A stretch of DNA of 21,188 bases from a virus, in IMG/VR virus record IMGVR_UViG_3300022924_000094, positions 1-21,188 of that record; one strand, written 5' to 3'. A program made the position numbers and the translations under genes. The notes beneath the pieces are model-generated. The model was not told where the DNA came from. It saw nothing but the letters and a program-made list of their open reading frames with translations, and ran no database searches. The first letter of the stretch is position 1; the number at the start of each line of letters is the position of its first letter. Shown here piece by piece: positions 8,299 through 14,817 of this stretch.

Positions 8299-8672
8299 TG
8301 TACGAAATAATCATCACCGACTCAACAGGAAGCGCTACGCTCCCTCCGCTTGAAATTCCACTCACCCTGGCCACTATTGAGGGTGCTACGGACGTTACGA
8401 CGCTAGACTTCAACGTGTATACGGAATTCATTGTGCAGAAGCTCCTGGCGTCTCACACGTGGTCGTATCTTACAGAAACCCAGTTCAACATAATCAAAGG
8501 ATACTACGATCGTCAGTTTACTCTCTTCGAATATCCAAGTATCACAATCACTGAACTTGGAATCACCGACATGACTGCACGCATGACACTCAATCCACAG
8601 ACAGTGATTGACCAGTGTGGAACAGTTGAGGCCGTAACTGTATCGTTCAGAGAAAGTAAACAGAATCCATAA
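8298..8672 (+). CDS. Small tail protein (distal-tail position)
   Basis: A 124-residue protein starting at ATG 8298, which overlaps the tape measure stop (TAATG) and follows a GGGGG run. It is beta-rich (YEIIITDSTGSATLPPLEIPLTLATIEG), with a possible helix around TETQFNIIKGYYDRQ. Its place between tape measure and hub fits a distal tail or baseplate adaptor protein. It is shorter than classic Dit proteins, and I see no diagnostic motif. Confidence 0.45.
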   Translation: MYEIIITDSTGSATLPPLEIPLTLATIEGATDVTTLDFNVYTEFIVQKLLASHTWSYLTETQFNIIKGYYDRQFTLFEYPSITITELGITDMTARMTLNPQTVIDQCGTVEAVTVSFRESKQNP

Positions 8673-10219
8673 TGCAGATAGTACCCGCTTTATTTAACCA
8701 GTACGCACAAGGCAACGTCCGGCCGAATGCCTGGGGTCTTCGAGTGTCTTTTGATAAAACATTTGATCCATCTGTGACATTTTTCACACTTAACACTTCA
8801 GTACTGGACGGCGTAGATGTCCTTGGCCCTAGCGATGACAACCCGATCCAGGCCTGGGACTATTACCTCTACAAGGATTACAGCGACCGCATCGTCTCTA
8901 TGTCATGGGATCGTGAGTTATTGTTCCCATACTCAGTAGTGAGCGCTCGCGCGGACTTCGAGGTAAGCAATACGGACGACTACTTCACACCTGCAGGTGG
9001 ATCACCGATTGAAGATTATATACTTCCGAAGCGCCCAGTTCGTTTACTGTCCGGATTCGGAAATATGACAGTGCCGCAGTTCGTGGGACTTACTCAAGGT
9101 ATGCCAGTAATCGGACAACGGCCAAAGACTGCAGTGTTCACCGCACTCGACTTCCTTACCATGATCTATGAGATGAATATTCGAAACACCATCGCCATGC
9201 AGAACGTACGCACTGATGAGGTGCTCGCAAATATCTTCCAGCAGTTTGGTTTGGCGCCGGAGCAATACGACCTCGCAAAGGCACGTAATGTCATTCCATT
9301 CCTGTTCTTCGAACGTGATCAGATCACAGCTGGTGAAGTGATTCGCAAGCTTATGCAGGCCGAGATGGGTATGCTCTGGCTATCTGAGACAGGGATTATC
9401 GTCTTCCGTCCTCGCCTTGAACAACCGACAACTTCGTCATATGTGTTTGATACGAGTTCAATTGTCGACCTTCAAGTATCAAGTGACGACCAGATTATTA
9501 ACCAGGTGAACTTCACCGCAGAACTACGTGAAGTACAGGAATACCAGACCGTCTATCTCAAATCAGAAGGTGGCACCCCAAACGTGGTGCCTGCAAACTC
9601 AACCTATGTATTCCAGGCTGATCTCACTGATCCTTGTCTCACCGTTGAAGAGCCGGTTATTGGAGAGGTGTCTGGAGTATCCTGGTTCACAGCAGAAAAT
9701 TCCAATGGCGATAATATCAGCCTGAATGTTTCAGTTGACTCAGTAGAGTTAAAAACCAATAGCTATGACATTGTGTTTAAAAATGATAATGCTTTCCCAG
9801 TCGATATTGCACAGCTTGAGTTATGGGGACAACCCGCGAAGGTCTATGACACTGTACTTAGAACTATCGAATACCCACCAAGTATTGAGAAGTACGAAAT
9901 AAAGCCGATCCCTATCGACAACAACTTCATCCAAGAAGAGGATCAGATGCAATCGCTTGGACTCACTATCCTTGATGAATATGCAGAGTATGCTTCGATC
10001 CTTGATCTCGAAGTAAAGGGAAACCCAGCGCTTCAGCTCGGCGACATCGTTGAAGTCGATTATAAGCAGTACGACGGACTATATCGCATTATCAAGATTA
10101 GCAACTCACTCCGTGACTTTAAGTTCACTCAAATCATTAAAGTAAAGAGGTACACGCCTCGCGACTGGTTCACGCTAGATCAGTCGGTTCTTAATGGCAC
10201 GGATGTCCTAGCTCCATAA
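8672..10219 (+). CDS. Tail hub / baseplate protein with repeated SVLxGxDVL motif
   Basis: A 515-residue protein, probably the tail-tip hub or tail-associated protein. The ATG overlaps the upstream stop (TAATG). The central region (about 60-260) has alternating strands and helices, with segments such as TAGEVIRKLMQAEMGMLWLSE and DTSSIVDLQVSSDDQIINQV. This pattern is seen in hub proteins of the gp27/late-control type. Near the C-terminus, NPALQLGDIVEVDYKQYDGLYRII resembles the returning strand domain of such hubs. A short motif occurs twice: FTLNTSVLDGVDVLGP at residues 38-53 and FTLDQSVLNGTDVLAP as the last 16 residues. No enzymatic domain is visible. Confidence 0.65.
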   Translation: MQIVPALFNQYAQGNVRPNAWGLRVSFDKTFDPSVTFFTLNTSVLDGVDVLGPSDDNPIQAWDYYLYKDYSDRIVSMSWDRELLFPYSVVSARADFEVSNTDDYFTPAGGSPIEDYILPKRPVRLLSGFGNMTVPQFVGLTQGMPVIGQRPKTAVFTALDFLTMIYEMNIRNTIAMQNVRTDEVLANIFQQFGLAPEQYDLAKARNVIPFLFFERDQITAGEVIRKLMQAEMGMLWLSETGIIVFRPRLEQPTTSSYVFDTSSIVDLQVSSDDQIINQVNFTAELREVQEYQTVYLKSEGGTPNVVPANSTYVFQADLTDPCLTVEEPVIGEVSGVSWFTAENSNGDNISLNVSVDSVELKTNSYDIVFKNDNAFPVDIAQLELWGQPAKVYDTVLRTIEYPPSIEKYEIKPIPIDNNFIQEEDQMQSLGLTILDEYAEYASILDLEVKGNPALQLGDIVEVDYKQYDGLYRIIKISNSLRDFKFTQIIKVKRYTPRDWFTLDQSVLNGTDVLAP

Positions 10220-10220
10220 T

Positions 10221-10229
10221 TGGTATAAT
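10221..10229 (+). promoter_or_regulatory. Extended -10 promoter giving a leaderless mRNA
   Basis: TGgTATAAT with no -35 partner. The last base of the -10 is 10229, so transcription should start about 7 bases on, at 10236. That is the A of the downstream ATG. No Shine-Dalgarno sequence lies between the box and the ATG. Confidence 0.6.
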
Positions 10230-10235
10230 AAGAAT

Positions 10236-10580
10236 ATGATAGATCCTTCTCTCGTAAGCGACGTCACCAAATACAGCGGACAAAATACCGTATCTACTTT
10301 GAATGGTGAAATCAAAATCGAAGAAGGTCGTGGTCGCATGGTAATTCGTGACCCAGACACTCAGAACGAGATACAGGTGCATGACCGACAGGGTTCGCAC
10401 TATAATGACGATCAAGGACGTGAGATGACTCTAGTCGATACGCGAGGAATTAATACAATTGACCCTGCTACCAATCTTTATAGAGGTAGGTTCGGAATAT
10501 CAACTACTGACAATCGGCCTTTTAGTGGATTCTCTAAGGCTGGAAAAGATATTCGGACGGCGCTCGGCGAGGTTATATAA
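10236..10580 (+). CDS. Putative tail-tip protein from a leaderless transcript
   Basis: A 114-residue hydrophilic protein of unknown function. The repetitive short-strand pattern (STLNGEIKIEEGRGRMVIRDPDTQNEIQVHDRQGSHYNDDQGREMTLVDTRG in overview: about eight short strands rich in Arg, Asp and Gly) suggests a beta-prism or tail-spike-like fold. It sits at the head of a group of small tip-protein genes. There is no ribosome site; the ATG is where transcription from the promoter at 10221 should begin. I do not recognise a family. Confidence 0.55.
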   Translation: MIDPSLVSDVTKYSGQNTVSTLNGEIKIEEGRGRMVIRDPDTQNEIQVHDRQGSHYNDDQGREMTLVDTRGINTIDPATNLYRGRFGISTTDNRPFSGFSKAGKDIRTALGEVI

Positions 10581-10583
10581 GTC

Positions 10584-10946
10584 ATGGCTATTCAGGATTT
10601 TCTGGATACAAGCGACGCACCTAGTGACAAGCTGATGAAGACCGGAGTGCCCGGAAGTTTTTCGGCAGCTGCACGATATGGAGCTTTCCAGCCGAGACGC
10701 ACAATATGGCCAGTGGCTCATGGGTTGTCATTCGAATCTATGCCTGATGGCGTTTGGTCGTCAAACGGATCCAACTGGTACCCATTCGGTGTGACACCTC
10801 CAGATACGAGCGGAGCACAACCAACATTCCAAACAACAGAGGTTGATGTGTATGTCGACGAGACAAACTTTTACGTTGTGTGTACGAACTACACGGCTGG
10901 AGCGGTCACGATAAACTTTTTAGTAGACTTGGTGTCGAGGAGTTAG
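10584..10946 (+). CDS. Tail-tip paralogue 1 (DFL-x-SDA family)
   Basis: A 120-residue protein of unknown function. The N-terminus MAIQDFLDTSDAPSDKLMKTG matches in pattern the starts of the next two genes (DF[LI], then [ST]D, then a Lys/Tyr segment). The rest is strand-rich with aromatic residues (SSNGSNWYPFGVTPPD) and ends in TAGAVTINFLVDLVSRS, again like its neighbours. It probably forms part of the tail tip or a receptor-contacting appendage. The ribosome site is weak (GGCGAGG about 11 bases upstream). Confidence 0.55.
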   Translation: MAIQDFLDTSDAPSDKLMKTGVPGSFSAAARYGAFQPRRTIWPVAHGLSFESMPDGVWSSNGSNWYPFGVTPPDTSGAQPTFQTTEVDVYVDETNFYVVCTNYTAGAVTINFLVDLVSRS

Positions 10947-10947
10947 T

Positions 10948-11286
10948 ATGGATCTAAAAGACTTCCTAGCAAGTACAGATGCCAATAACCAAAAACAATA
11001 CATCGACACGGATATCGTGATTACTACGTCTACGTCCGGTATCGTGAGTCAATCGGTTCCACATGCTGCCGGCGGGTACCCAGACGCTCGTGTATGGGTA
11101 CAGCCGTCTCTGATGGGCCTATGGAAGCCTTTAACTGATTTGCAATTGACAGATAATAGCTTAGGGACATTCGAACAGGTTCGAGGCCAATATTCCGCAA
11201 CTCCAACTGACGTTACCGTTTCCCTTCGTCCTTCATCACCGTCCCGAAACGTAAATGTTAAAGTGAGGATATATTACAATGATTAA
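10948..11286 (+). CDS. Tail-tip paralogue 2 (DFL-x-SDA family)
   Basis: A 112-residue protein with GAGGAG before its ATG, one base after the previous stop. It starts MDLKDFLASTDANNQKQYIDT, sharing the N-terminal pattern of its neighbours. The middle has a hydrophobic AAGGYPDARVWVQPSLMGLW segment and the C-terminus ends in strands (NVNVKVRIYYND). The ordered features match paralogues 1 and 3, pointing to tandem duplication and divergence. Function is inferred from position only. Confidence 0.55.
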   Translation: MDLKDFLASTDANNQKQYIDTDIVITTSTSGIVSQSVPHAAGGYPDARVWVQPSLMGLWKPLTDLQLTDNSLGTFEQVRGQYSATPTDVTVSLRPSSPSRNVNVKVRIYYND

Positions 11287-11668
11287 CCCCGCAGATTTTA
11301 TTCGAGAGACAGATGACAATACGAGGAAGTATCTGACAAACACTCCTTACACAAATACATACAATTCACCTGGAGTATCTGTAGGTGTAGGCTCTTATAC
11401 TAGCCGAACATTTTTTGTACCACTCTCAGCACTAACGCGATTCTTCTCTCTCTGGATTAATGTGTCACTCGACGGCGCTACTTATGTAAAGATACCAAAC
11501 CGCGACCGGCAGTATAGCGGTAACACACAGACAATCTCTACTACTGTCTCGATAAGCGGAGGTGTCGCAACAATTACAATGTACTTAGTAAACACGTCTG
11601 GCGTAACGCAGAACTTCCCTGCCTTTGATGTGAATGTGATACGGCGAGACTATGCCGACGAAGCATAG
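11279..11668 (+). CDS. Tail-tip paralogue 3 (DFL-x-SDA family)
   Basis: A 129-residue protein whose start overlaps the end of paralogue 2 by 8 bases; GAGGA is its ribosome site. It begins MINPADFIRETDDNTRKYLTN, then has FFVPLSALTRFFSLWINVSLDG and a Thr/Ser-rich strand region, ending NFPAFDVNVIRRDYADEA. The closing 'not-found tail' of short strands before the C-terminus resembles the other two. Probably a structural tail-tip component. The acidic last residues are unlike its paralogues. Confidence 0.55.
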   Translation: MINPADFIRETDDNTRKYLTNTPYTNTYNSPGVSVGVGSYTSRTFFVPLSALTRFFSLWINVSLDGATYVKIPNRDRQYSGNTQTISTTVSISGGVATITMYLVNTSGVTQNFPAFDVNVIRRDYADEA

Positions 11669-11675
11669 GTTGATT

Positions 11676-11684
11676 TGATATAAT
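11676..11684 (+). promoter_or_regulatory. Extended -10 promoter before the fibre gene
   Basis: TGaTATAAT without a -35 partner. The predicted start is near 11691, leaving a leader of about 24 bases with TAGGAG upstream of the ATG at 11715. Confidence 0.6.
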
Positions 11685-11714
11685 AAGAACAGAAGTATAG
11701 GAGACAAATTAATT

Positions 11715-12284
11715 ATGGCACTACCCAATCTTGCAATGAGCTTTACGCCGTTTGATATCTTGACGGCCGCTGAATTGAATGATCTTGTTGAGAACATTGA
11801 AGCTCTAGCTGCGGGTACAGGTCTCAACACGTCTGCCGTAACAACAACAAAGATCGCCAACGGCAATGTAACCGCTGCTAAGTTGGCTCTTGGCGGAATT
11901 ACTAACGAGGTTATAACAGGTGAGAACACTGCAAGTGCAGCTTTTGTTGCCCTCACAACTCCAGGCCCTGCAGTCACCGCTACGATTGGACCTGGTGGAG
12001 TCGCTTTGGTTATTGTGCACGCCTTTGTTGGTGGAAATATCGCAAACCTTGAGGCAATTATGGGATTTGTTATTAGTGGTGCGTCAACAGTGGCTGCGAG
12101 TGATTCATTTTCAGCCAGGCGTCGTATTAACGACGCCTTTATATCAGGTACTGACGGTCTTGATGCCTCCTTCTTAGTAACTGGACTTACTGCTGGAGCA
12201 AACATATTTACTGCAGTATACAAAGTAAGCGCCGGTACAGGGCGTTTTGCCTATAGAAAAATAACTGTCATTCCACTGGGATAA
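11715..12284 (+). CDS. Tail fibre / receptor-binding-type protein
   Basis: A 189-residue protein. The N-terminus contains FTPFDILTAAELNDLVENIE, a short attachment helix like those found at the start of phage tail fibre proteins ('F-x2-L-T-A-x-x-L-N'). A Thr/Ala-rich repetitive stretch follows, with TTTKIANGNVTAAKLALGGI, reminiscent of the short triple-helical repeats (KI.nG.VT..KLa) of fibre stalks. The C-terminal 90 residues form a beta-rich head (DGLDASFLVTGLTAGANIF). The protein has its own promoter and ribosome site. It is a good candidate for binding the host surface. No host-range inference can be drawn from sequence alone. Confidence 0.7.
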   Translation: MALPNLAMSFTPFDILTAAELNDLVENIEALAAGTGLNTSAVTTTKIANGNVTAAKLALGGITNEVITGENTASAAFVALTTPGPAVTATIGPGGVALVIVHAFVGGNIANLEAIMGFVISGASTVAASDSFSARRRINDAFISGTDGLDASFLVTGLTAGANIFTAVYKVSAGTGRFAYRKITVIPLG

Positions 12285-12287
12285 TAT

Positions 12288-12614
12288 ATGGATTTACTAC
12301 AGATACTTGGAACAGCGGCAATGATGACTCTAGCAGTTATATGCTGGAAAATGGCTCATCCAAAAGACAACCCCCTGTACCTTGCTGTTGGTCAAACTGT
12401 ATTTAAATGGATATTTTTCGCATTAGCCGTGCTCACTATTGGTAGAATCTTCACATTCGCCGAGTTGCTTCCAACGGAAATAGCTCGGTATATTAATAGC
12501 TTCGCATTTTTATTGGCGGTCATCTGTATCGTCATAAGTGTACTAAACTACAATAAACAAGGCTTTGTCGATGGATTCGGCAAGTTAATGAAAAAAAATA
12601 AAACAGAAAATTAG
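12288..12614 (+). CDS. Small membrane protein with three predicted TM segments (holin candidate)
   Basis: A 108-residue protein with hydrophobic segments at about residues 3-20, 36-55 and 68-88 and a lysine-rich C-terminus (KLMKKNKTEN). It opens the lysis region, just after the fibre gene. Size, membrane topology and position suit a holin or holin accessory protein. The start at ATG 12288 has only a weak ribosome site and is four bases after the fibre stop. Confidence 0.5.
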   Translation: MDLLQILGTAAMMTLAVICWKMAHPKDNPLYLAVGQTVFKWIFFALAVLTIGRIFTFAELLPTEIARYINSFAFLLAVICIVISVLNYNKQGFVDGFGKLMKKNKTEN

Positions 12615-12626
12615 TAGGACGATATT

Positions 12627-12938
12627 ATGCAAGAACCAACCAACTCTGAGATCCTTCGAGCTGTAGAATCTATCGACCGCAAATTTACACCACTCATAGA
12701 AGGTCTTGATAAACGCCTAAAAGGGGCCGAAAAATACATTAGTGACCAGCAAGCAGTTGCTGAGTATGTCAGACAGAACGGTACCACCGCGCAAAAAGCG
12801 GCTATACCTCAGCCTGTATCCACAGATGAAAGCGCCAAACCAACTACTTTAGCAAAAACTATTGGACTGATGTTCACACTATTCACTGCTGTGATAGGTC
12901 TCATTACTTATATTATTCAGGTGGCATTCAACAAATGA
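12627..12938 (+). CDS. Coiled-coil protein with C-terminal TM (XhlA-like candidate)
   Basis: A 103-residue protein. The N-terminal 60 residues are charged and helical (ILRAVESIDRKFTPLIEGLD), then a flexible Ala/Pro/Ser stretch, then one membrane segment at about residues 80-100 ending in AFNK. This soluble-helix plus C-terminal-anchor layout is that of haemolysin XhlA-type lysis accessory proteins. AGGA precedes the ATG. The stop overlaps the next start (ATGA). Confidence 0.5.
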   Translation: MQEPTNSEILRAVESIDRKFTPLIEGLDKRLKGAEKYISDQQAVAEYVRQNGTTAQKAAIPQPVSTDESAKPTTLAKTIGLMFTLFTAVIGLITYIIQVAFNK

Positions 12939-13093
12939 AAACATTTCTCAAAGTACTCGCAGTAATCGTAGTAAGTTTTTTATCTATCTGTGGAATAGCT
13001 TTTATAGCATTAGTAATATATTATTATCCTGTAATAGATCGCCTATATATTCAACCTTGTAATTATTACCCGCACGCATTTAAAGATTGTTAA
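12935..13093 (+). CDS. 52-residue single-TM lysis-region protein
   Basis: This short gene starts in an ATGA overlap. It encodes MKTFLKVLAVIVV followed by a hydrophobic stretch to about residue 30, then a short aromatic and cysteine-containing tail (YYYPVIDRLYIQPCNYYPH...KDC). The N-terminus resembles a membrane anchor or signal-anchor. The three cysteines could allow disulfides outside the membrane. Between a lysis-accessory gene and the endolysin, a spanin-like or holin-regulator role is possible but unproven. Confidence 0.55.
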   Translation: MKTFLKVLAVIVVSFLSICGIAFIALVIYYYPVIDRLYIQPCNYYPHAFKDC

Positions 13094-13102
13094 GGAGGAC
13101 TC

Positions 13103-13282
13103 ATGGCACAAGCACCAACACCTGACGAAATAAACACCGCGAGAGAGGTGACTCGCCTAGCCTTCGAAGAGAAACAAGAGGCACAGCTTAAAGAAGGTAA
13201 GGGCTTTGATGTCCCAGCTGACGGCCACGGCGCGGGCGTAATCCCCGAAGCAATCTGGGTAGATCAAAAGGCACAGTCATGA
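13103..13282 (+). CDS. 59-residue soluble protein before the endolysin
   Basis: A strong AAGGAGG ribosome site precedes ATG 13103. The 59 residues are hydrophilic: an N-terminal helix with TAREVTRLAFEEKQEAQLKEG, then a glycine-rich end (DGHGAGVIPEAIWVDQKAQS). The stop overlaps the endolysin start (ATGA), so the two are probably translated together. I do not recognise the family. Confidence 0.6.
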   Translation: MAQAPTPDEINTAREVTRLAFEEKQEAQLKEGKGFDVPADGHGAGVIPEAIWVDQKAQS

Positions 13283-14193
13283 ATGACGGCCAACGACGAT
13301 ATCCAGTAGATTATTTCTTCTTGCACCACTCAACAGGTCCTGACTTTGTAAATGCAGAAGACATCCAGGTTCAAGACTGGTACTCAGACACAGGCAAGGC
13401 CCGTGCATACAGTGGTGGCGCTATCAACCCTATGCACGAACACCCGTCACGCCCAGGGCAGCTGACATATGCACAGGCACACTTCACCCTCCGTGAATAT
13501 AGTAAGGATGGAAATAAATATGGGTGGAGACTTACTGACCTTATAGCGCGGCCATGGCAGAACGTCGCATGGGCAGTCGGTAACTGGGACTATAATGTTA
13601 TGTCTTCAAGTGTGGAGATCTGTGGAAACTACTTGAACAAAAATCTGCCCGACAAGGCATTGATGTGCTTGGCGGATTTCCTTCGAGATATTGATAACGA
13701 ACTGGGCGGTGCGCTGAAGGTATGGCTTCACAAAGAAGTGTACGCGACCGCATGCCCTGCTAGGATCAGCGATCAACGTAATACGCTTATCGACATGATT
13801 AATAATCCCGACAAGTGGAACAACATTCTGTGGCCACCTCAGCCTGTTATAACCATTAAAGAAGAAACTGTATCGGAAATAGTGCCATTTGAGAAAGTGA
13901 ACGTCGAAGATAGCACTGTTCCAAAAGATGAAACAAAGATCACCCAGGTGGGTGTTCAAGGGAATCGTACTGTTGTCTATGTCGTTACGTATACGAATGG
14001 TATTGAAACATCACGCTCGGTTAAAAGTGATACAGTAAGTCCGCAGCCCATAACAGAAATCACCGCAATAGGCACTTATGTGGCGCCTGACAAGCCCCTA
14101 GAGCCTACACCAGGTGAAGATGCAAAGTCATGGATTCAACGTGTCATAGAGGTTATAATTGAGTGGCTAAGTAAGTTCACATATAAGCCGTAG
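13279..14193 (+). CDS. Endolysin: amidase (PGRP/Amidase_2 type) with G5 domain
   Basis: A 304-residue cell-wall hydrolase. Residues about 8-185 form an N-acetylmuramoyl-L-alanine amidase domain with FFLHHST (His16/His17) near the start and HKEVYATACP (His151, Cys159) near the end, matching the zinc ligand pattern of Amidase_2. Residues about 194-266 form a G5 domain (KVNVEDSTVPKDETKI...GIETSRSVKSDTV), a module found in cell-wall and N-acetylglucosamine-binding proteins. After a proline-rich linker the protein ends in an amphipathic helix with repeated Trp and Ile (SWIQRVIEVIIEWLSKF), which could touch membranes. No signal peptide is visible, so export probably depends on a holin. Confidence 0.88.
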   Translation: MNDGQRRYPVDYFFLHHSTGPDFVNAEDIQVQDWYSDTGKARAYSGGAINPMHEHPSRPGQLTYAQAHFTLREYSKDGNKYGWRLTDLIARPWQNVAWAVGNWDYNVMSSSVEICGNYLNKNLPDKALMCLADFLRDIDNELGGALKVWLHKEVYATACPARISDQRNTLIDMINNPDKWNNILWPPQPVITIKEETVSEIVPFEKVNVEDSTVPKDETKITQVGVQGNRTVVYVVTYTNGIETSRSVKSDTVSPQPITEITAIGTYVAPDKPLEPTPGEDAKSWIQRVIEVIIEWLSKFTYKP

Positions 14194-14218
14194 TAATAAT
14201 AAAGAAACGAGGAAAGAA

Positions 14219-14488
14219 ATGGACAAGCAAGCAATTATCGAATTACTCAAATCATTTGGACGATTCGTATGGTTCGGACTCCTAGCATTAGTTGGTACAT
14301 TCTTGACGTCACTACTCACAAGTGGAGATATCGCAAATATTACCATCAGCATTTTAGGACAGACAATAGATCTTACACTGCTCGTACTTGCGGTGATTGG
14401 TTTCGTTATTAAAGGCATTGACCTGTACATCCGTAAGAGTGACAATAACGATCTAAATGGTATTGCACCAACATTCCTACAGAAATAA
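14219..14488 (+). CDS. Two-TM holin candidate
   Basis: An 89-residue protein with GAGGAAAG before its ATG. Two hydrophobic segments, at about residues 17-33 and 42-66, are joined by a short turn (TSGDIANIT), with a charged C-terminal tail (DLYIRKSDNNDLNG). This is the layout of class II-like holins, and the gene directly follows the endolysin. The membrane protein at 12288 competes for this role. Confidence 0.6.
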   Translation: MDKQAIIELLKSFGRFVWFGLLALVGTFLTSLLTSGDIANITISILGQTIDLTLLVLAVIGFVIKGIDLYIRKSDNNDLNGIAPTFLQK

Positions 14489-14667
14489 TGGAAGGCCTTC
14501 ACGCAACACCCGAGGTAGGTAAATCACCAAGAAGTGGTATCGAGCGACTCGGTGAGATAGCAATAACCACGGGCTTCTACGATGCTTCTGTGGATAAATA
14601 TCCCAACCCACCAGAGGCCGTGCAAAAGTGGGCGGAAAACCCTTGCATTATTCCTGGTGAGGACTAG
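14488..14667 (+). CDS. 59-residue protein, last gene of the late operon
   Basis: A 59-residue soluble protein whose ATG overlaps the stop of the holin gene (TAATG). Segments: SPRSGIERLGEIAITTGFYD, then a Pro/Asn stretch and AVQKWAENPCIIPGED. No membrane segment and no recognised family. Tight coupling to the holin gene and its place before the terminator suggest a late, possibly lysis-related role. Coding potential rests on overlap and an uninterrupted sensible frame, not homology. Confidence 0.5.
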   Translation: MEGLHATPEVGKSPRSGIERLGEIAITTGFYDASVDKYPNPPEAVQKWAENPCIIPGED

Positions 14668-14797
14668 AATAAGCGTAGACCATTTCGTGCATCATGTTGC
14701 AGAGTGCATGAAATGACAGTATAAGAAGAAAGCAATCCGGCCCTGACTGGGGATAAATATACCGCTTCCACTTACTTTGTGGAGGCGCTTTCTTTTT
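14668..14797 (+). ncRNA. Structured 3' end of the late transcript, candidate small RNA
   Basis: A long hairpin (CATTTCGTGCA at 14681-14691, TGCATGAAATG at 14705-14715) has an 11-bp stem with one G-U pair and a 13-base loop. A purine-rich stretch and then the terminator hairpin follow. The wobble pairs in both hairpins are valid only for + strand RNA, supporting folding of this strand. No open reading frame is present. It may be a 3' untranslated element or a processed small RNA. Confidence 0.4.
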
Positions 14798-14801
14798 GTT
14801 T
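14763..14801 (+). terminator. Rho-independent terminator of the late/lysis operon
   Basis: A 9-bp stem CGCTTCCAC/GTGGAGGCG (one G-U pair), loop TTACTTT, followed by CTTTCTTTTTGTTT. It closes the long late transcript from the head and tail genes. The T-run overlaps the upstream flank of the next promoter. Confidence 0.8.
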
Positions 14802-14802
14802 A

Positions 14803-14811
14803 TGCTATTAT
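14803..14811 (+). promoter_or_regulatory. Extended -10 promoter giving a second leaderless mRNA
   Basis: TGcTATTAT is one base off TGnTATAAT. It ends at 14811, so transcription should start about 7 bases on, at 14818, the A of the ATG of the zinc-module gene. No ribosome site lies between. The arrangement is the same as at 10221-10236. Confidence 0.55.
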
Positions 14812-14817
14812 TTTGAC

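Noticed and set aside
10236-12284. Diversity-generating retroelement acting on the tail-tip genes
   Set aside because: There is no reverse transcriptase and no template/variable repeat pair in the window. The three paralogues differ too widely.
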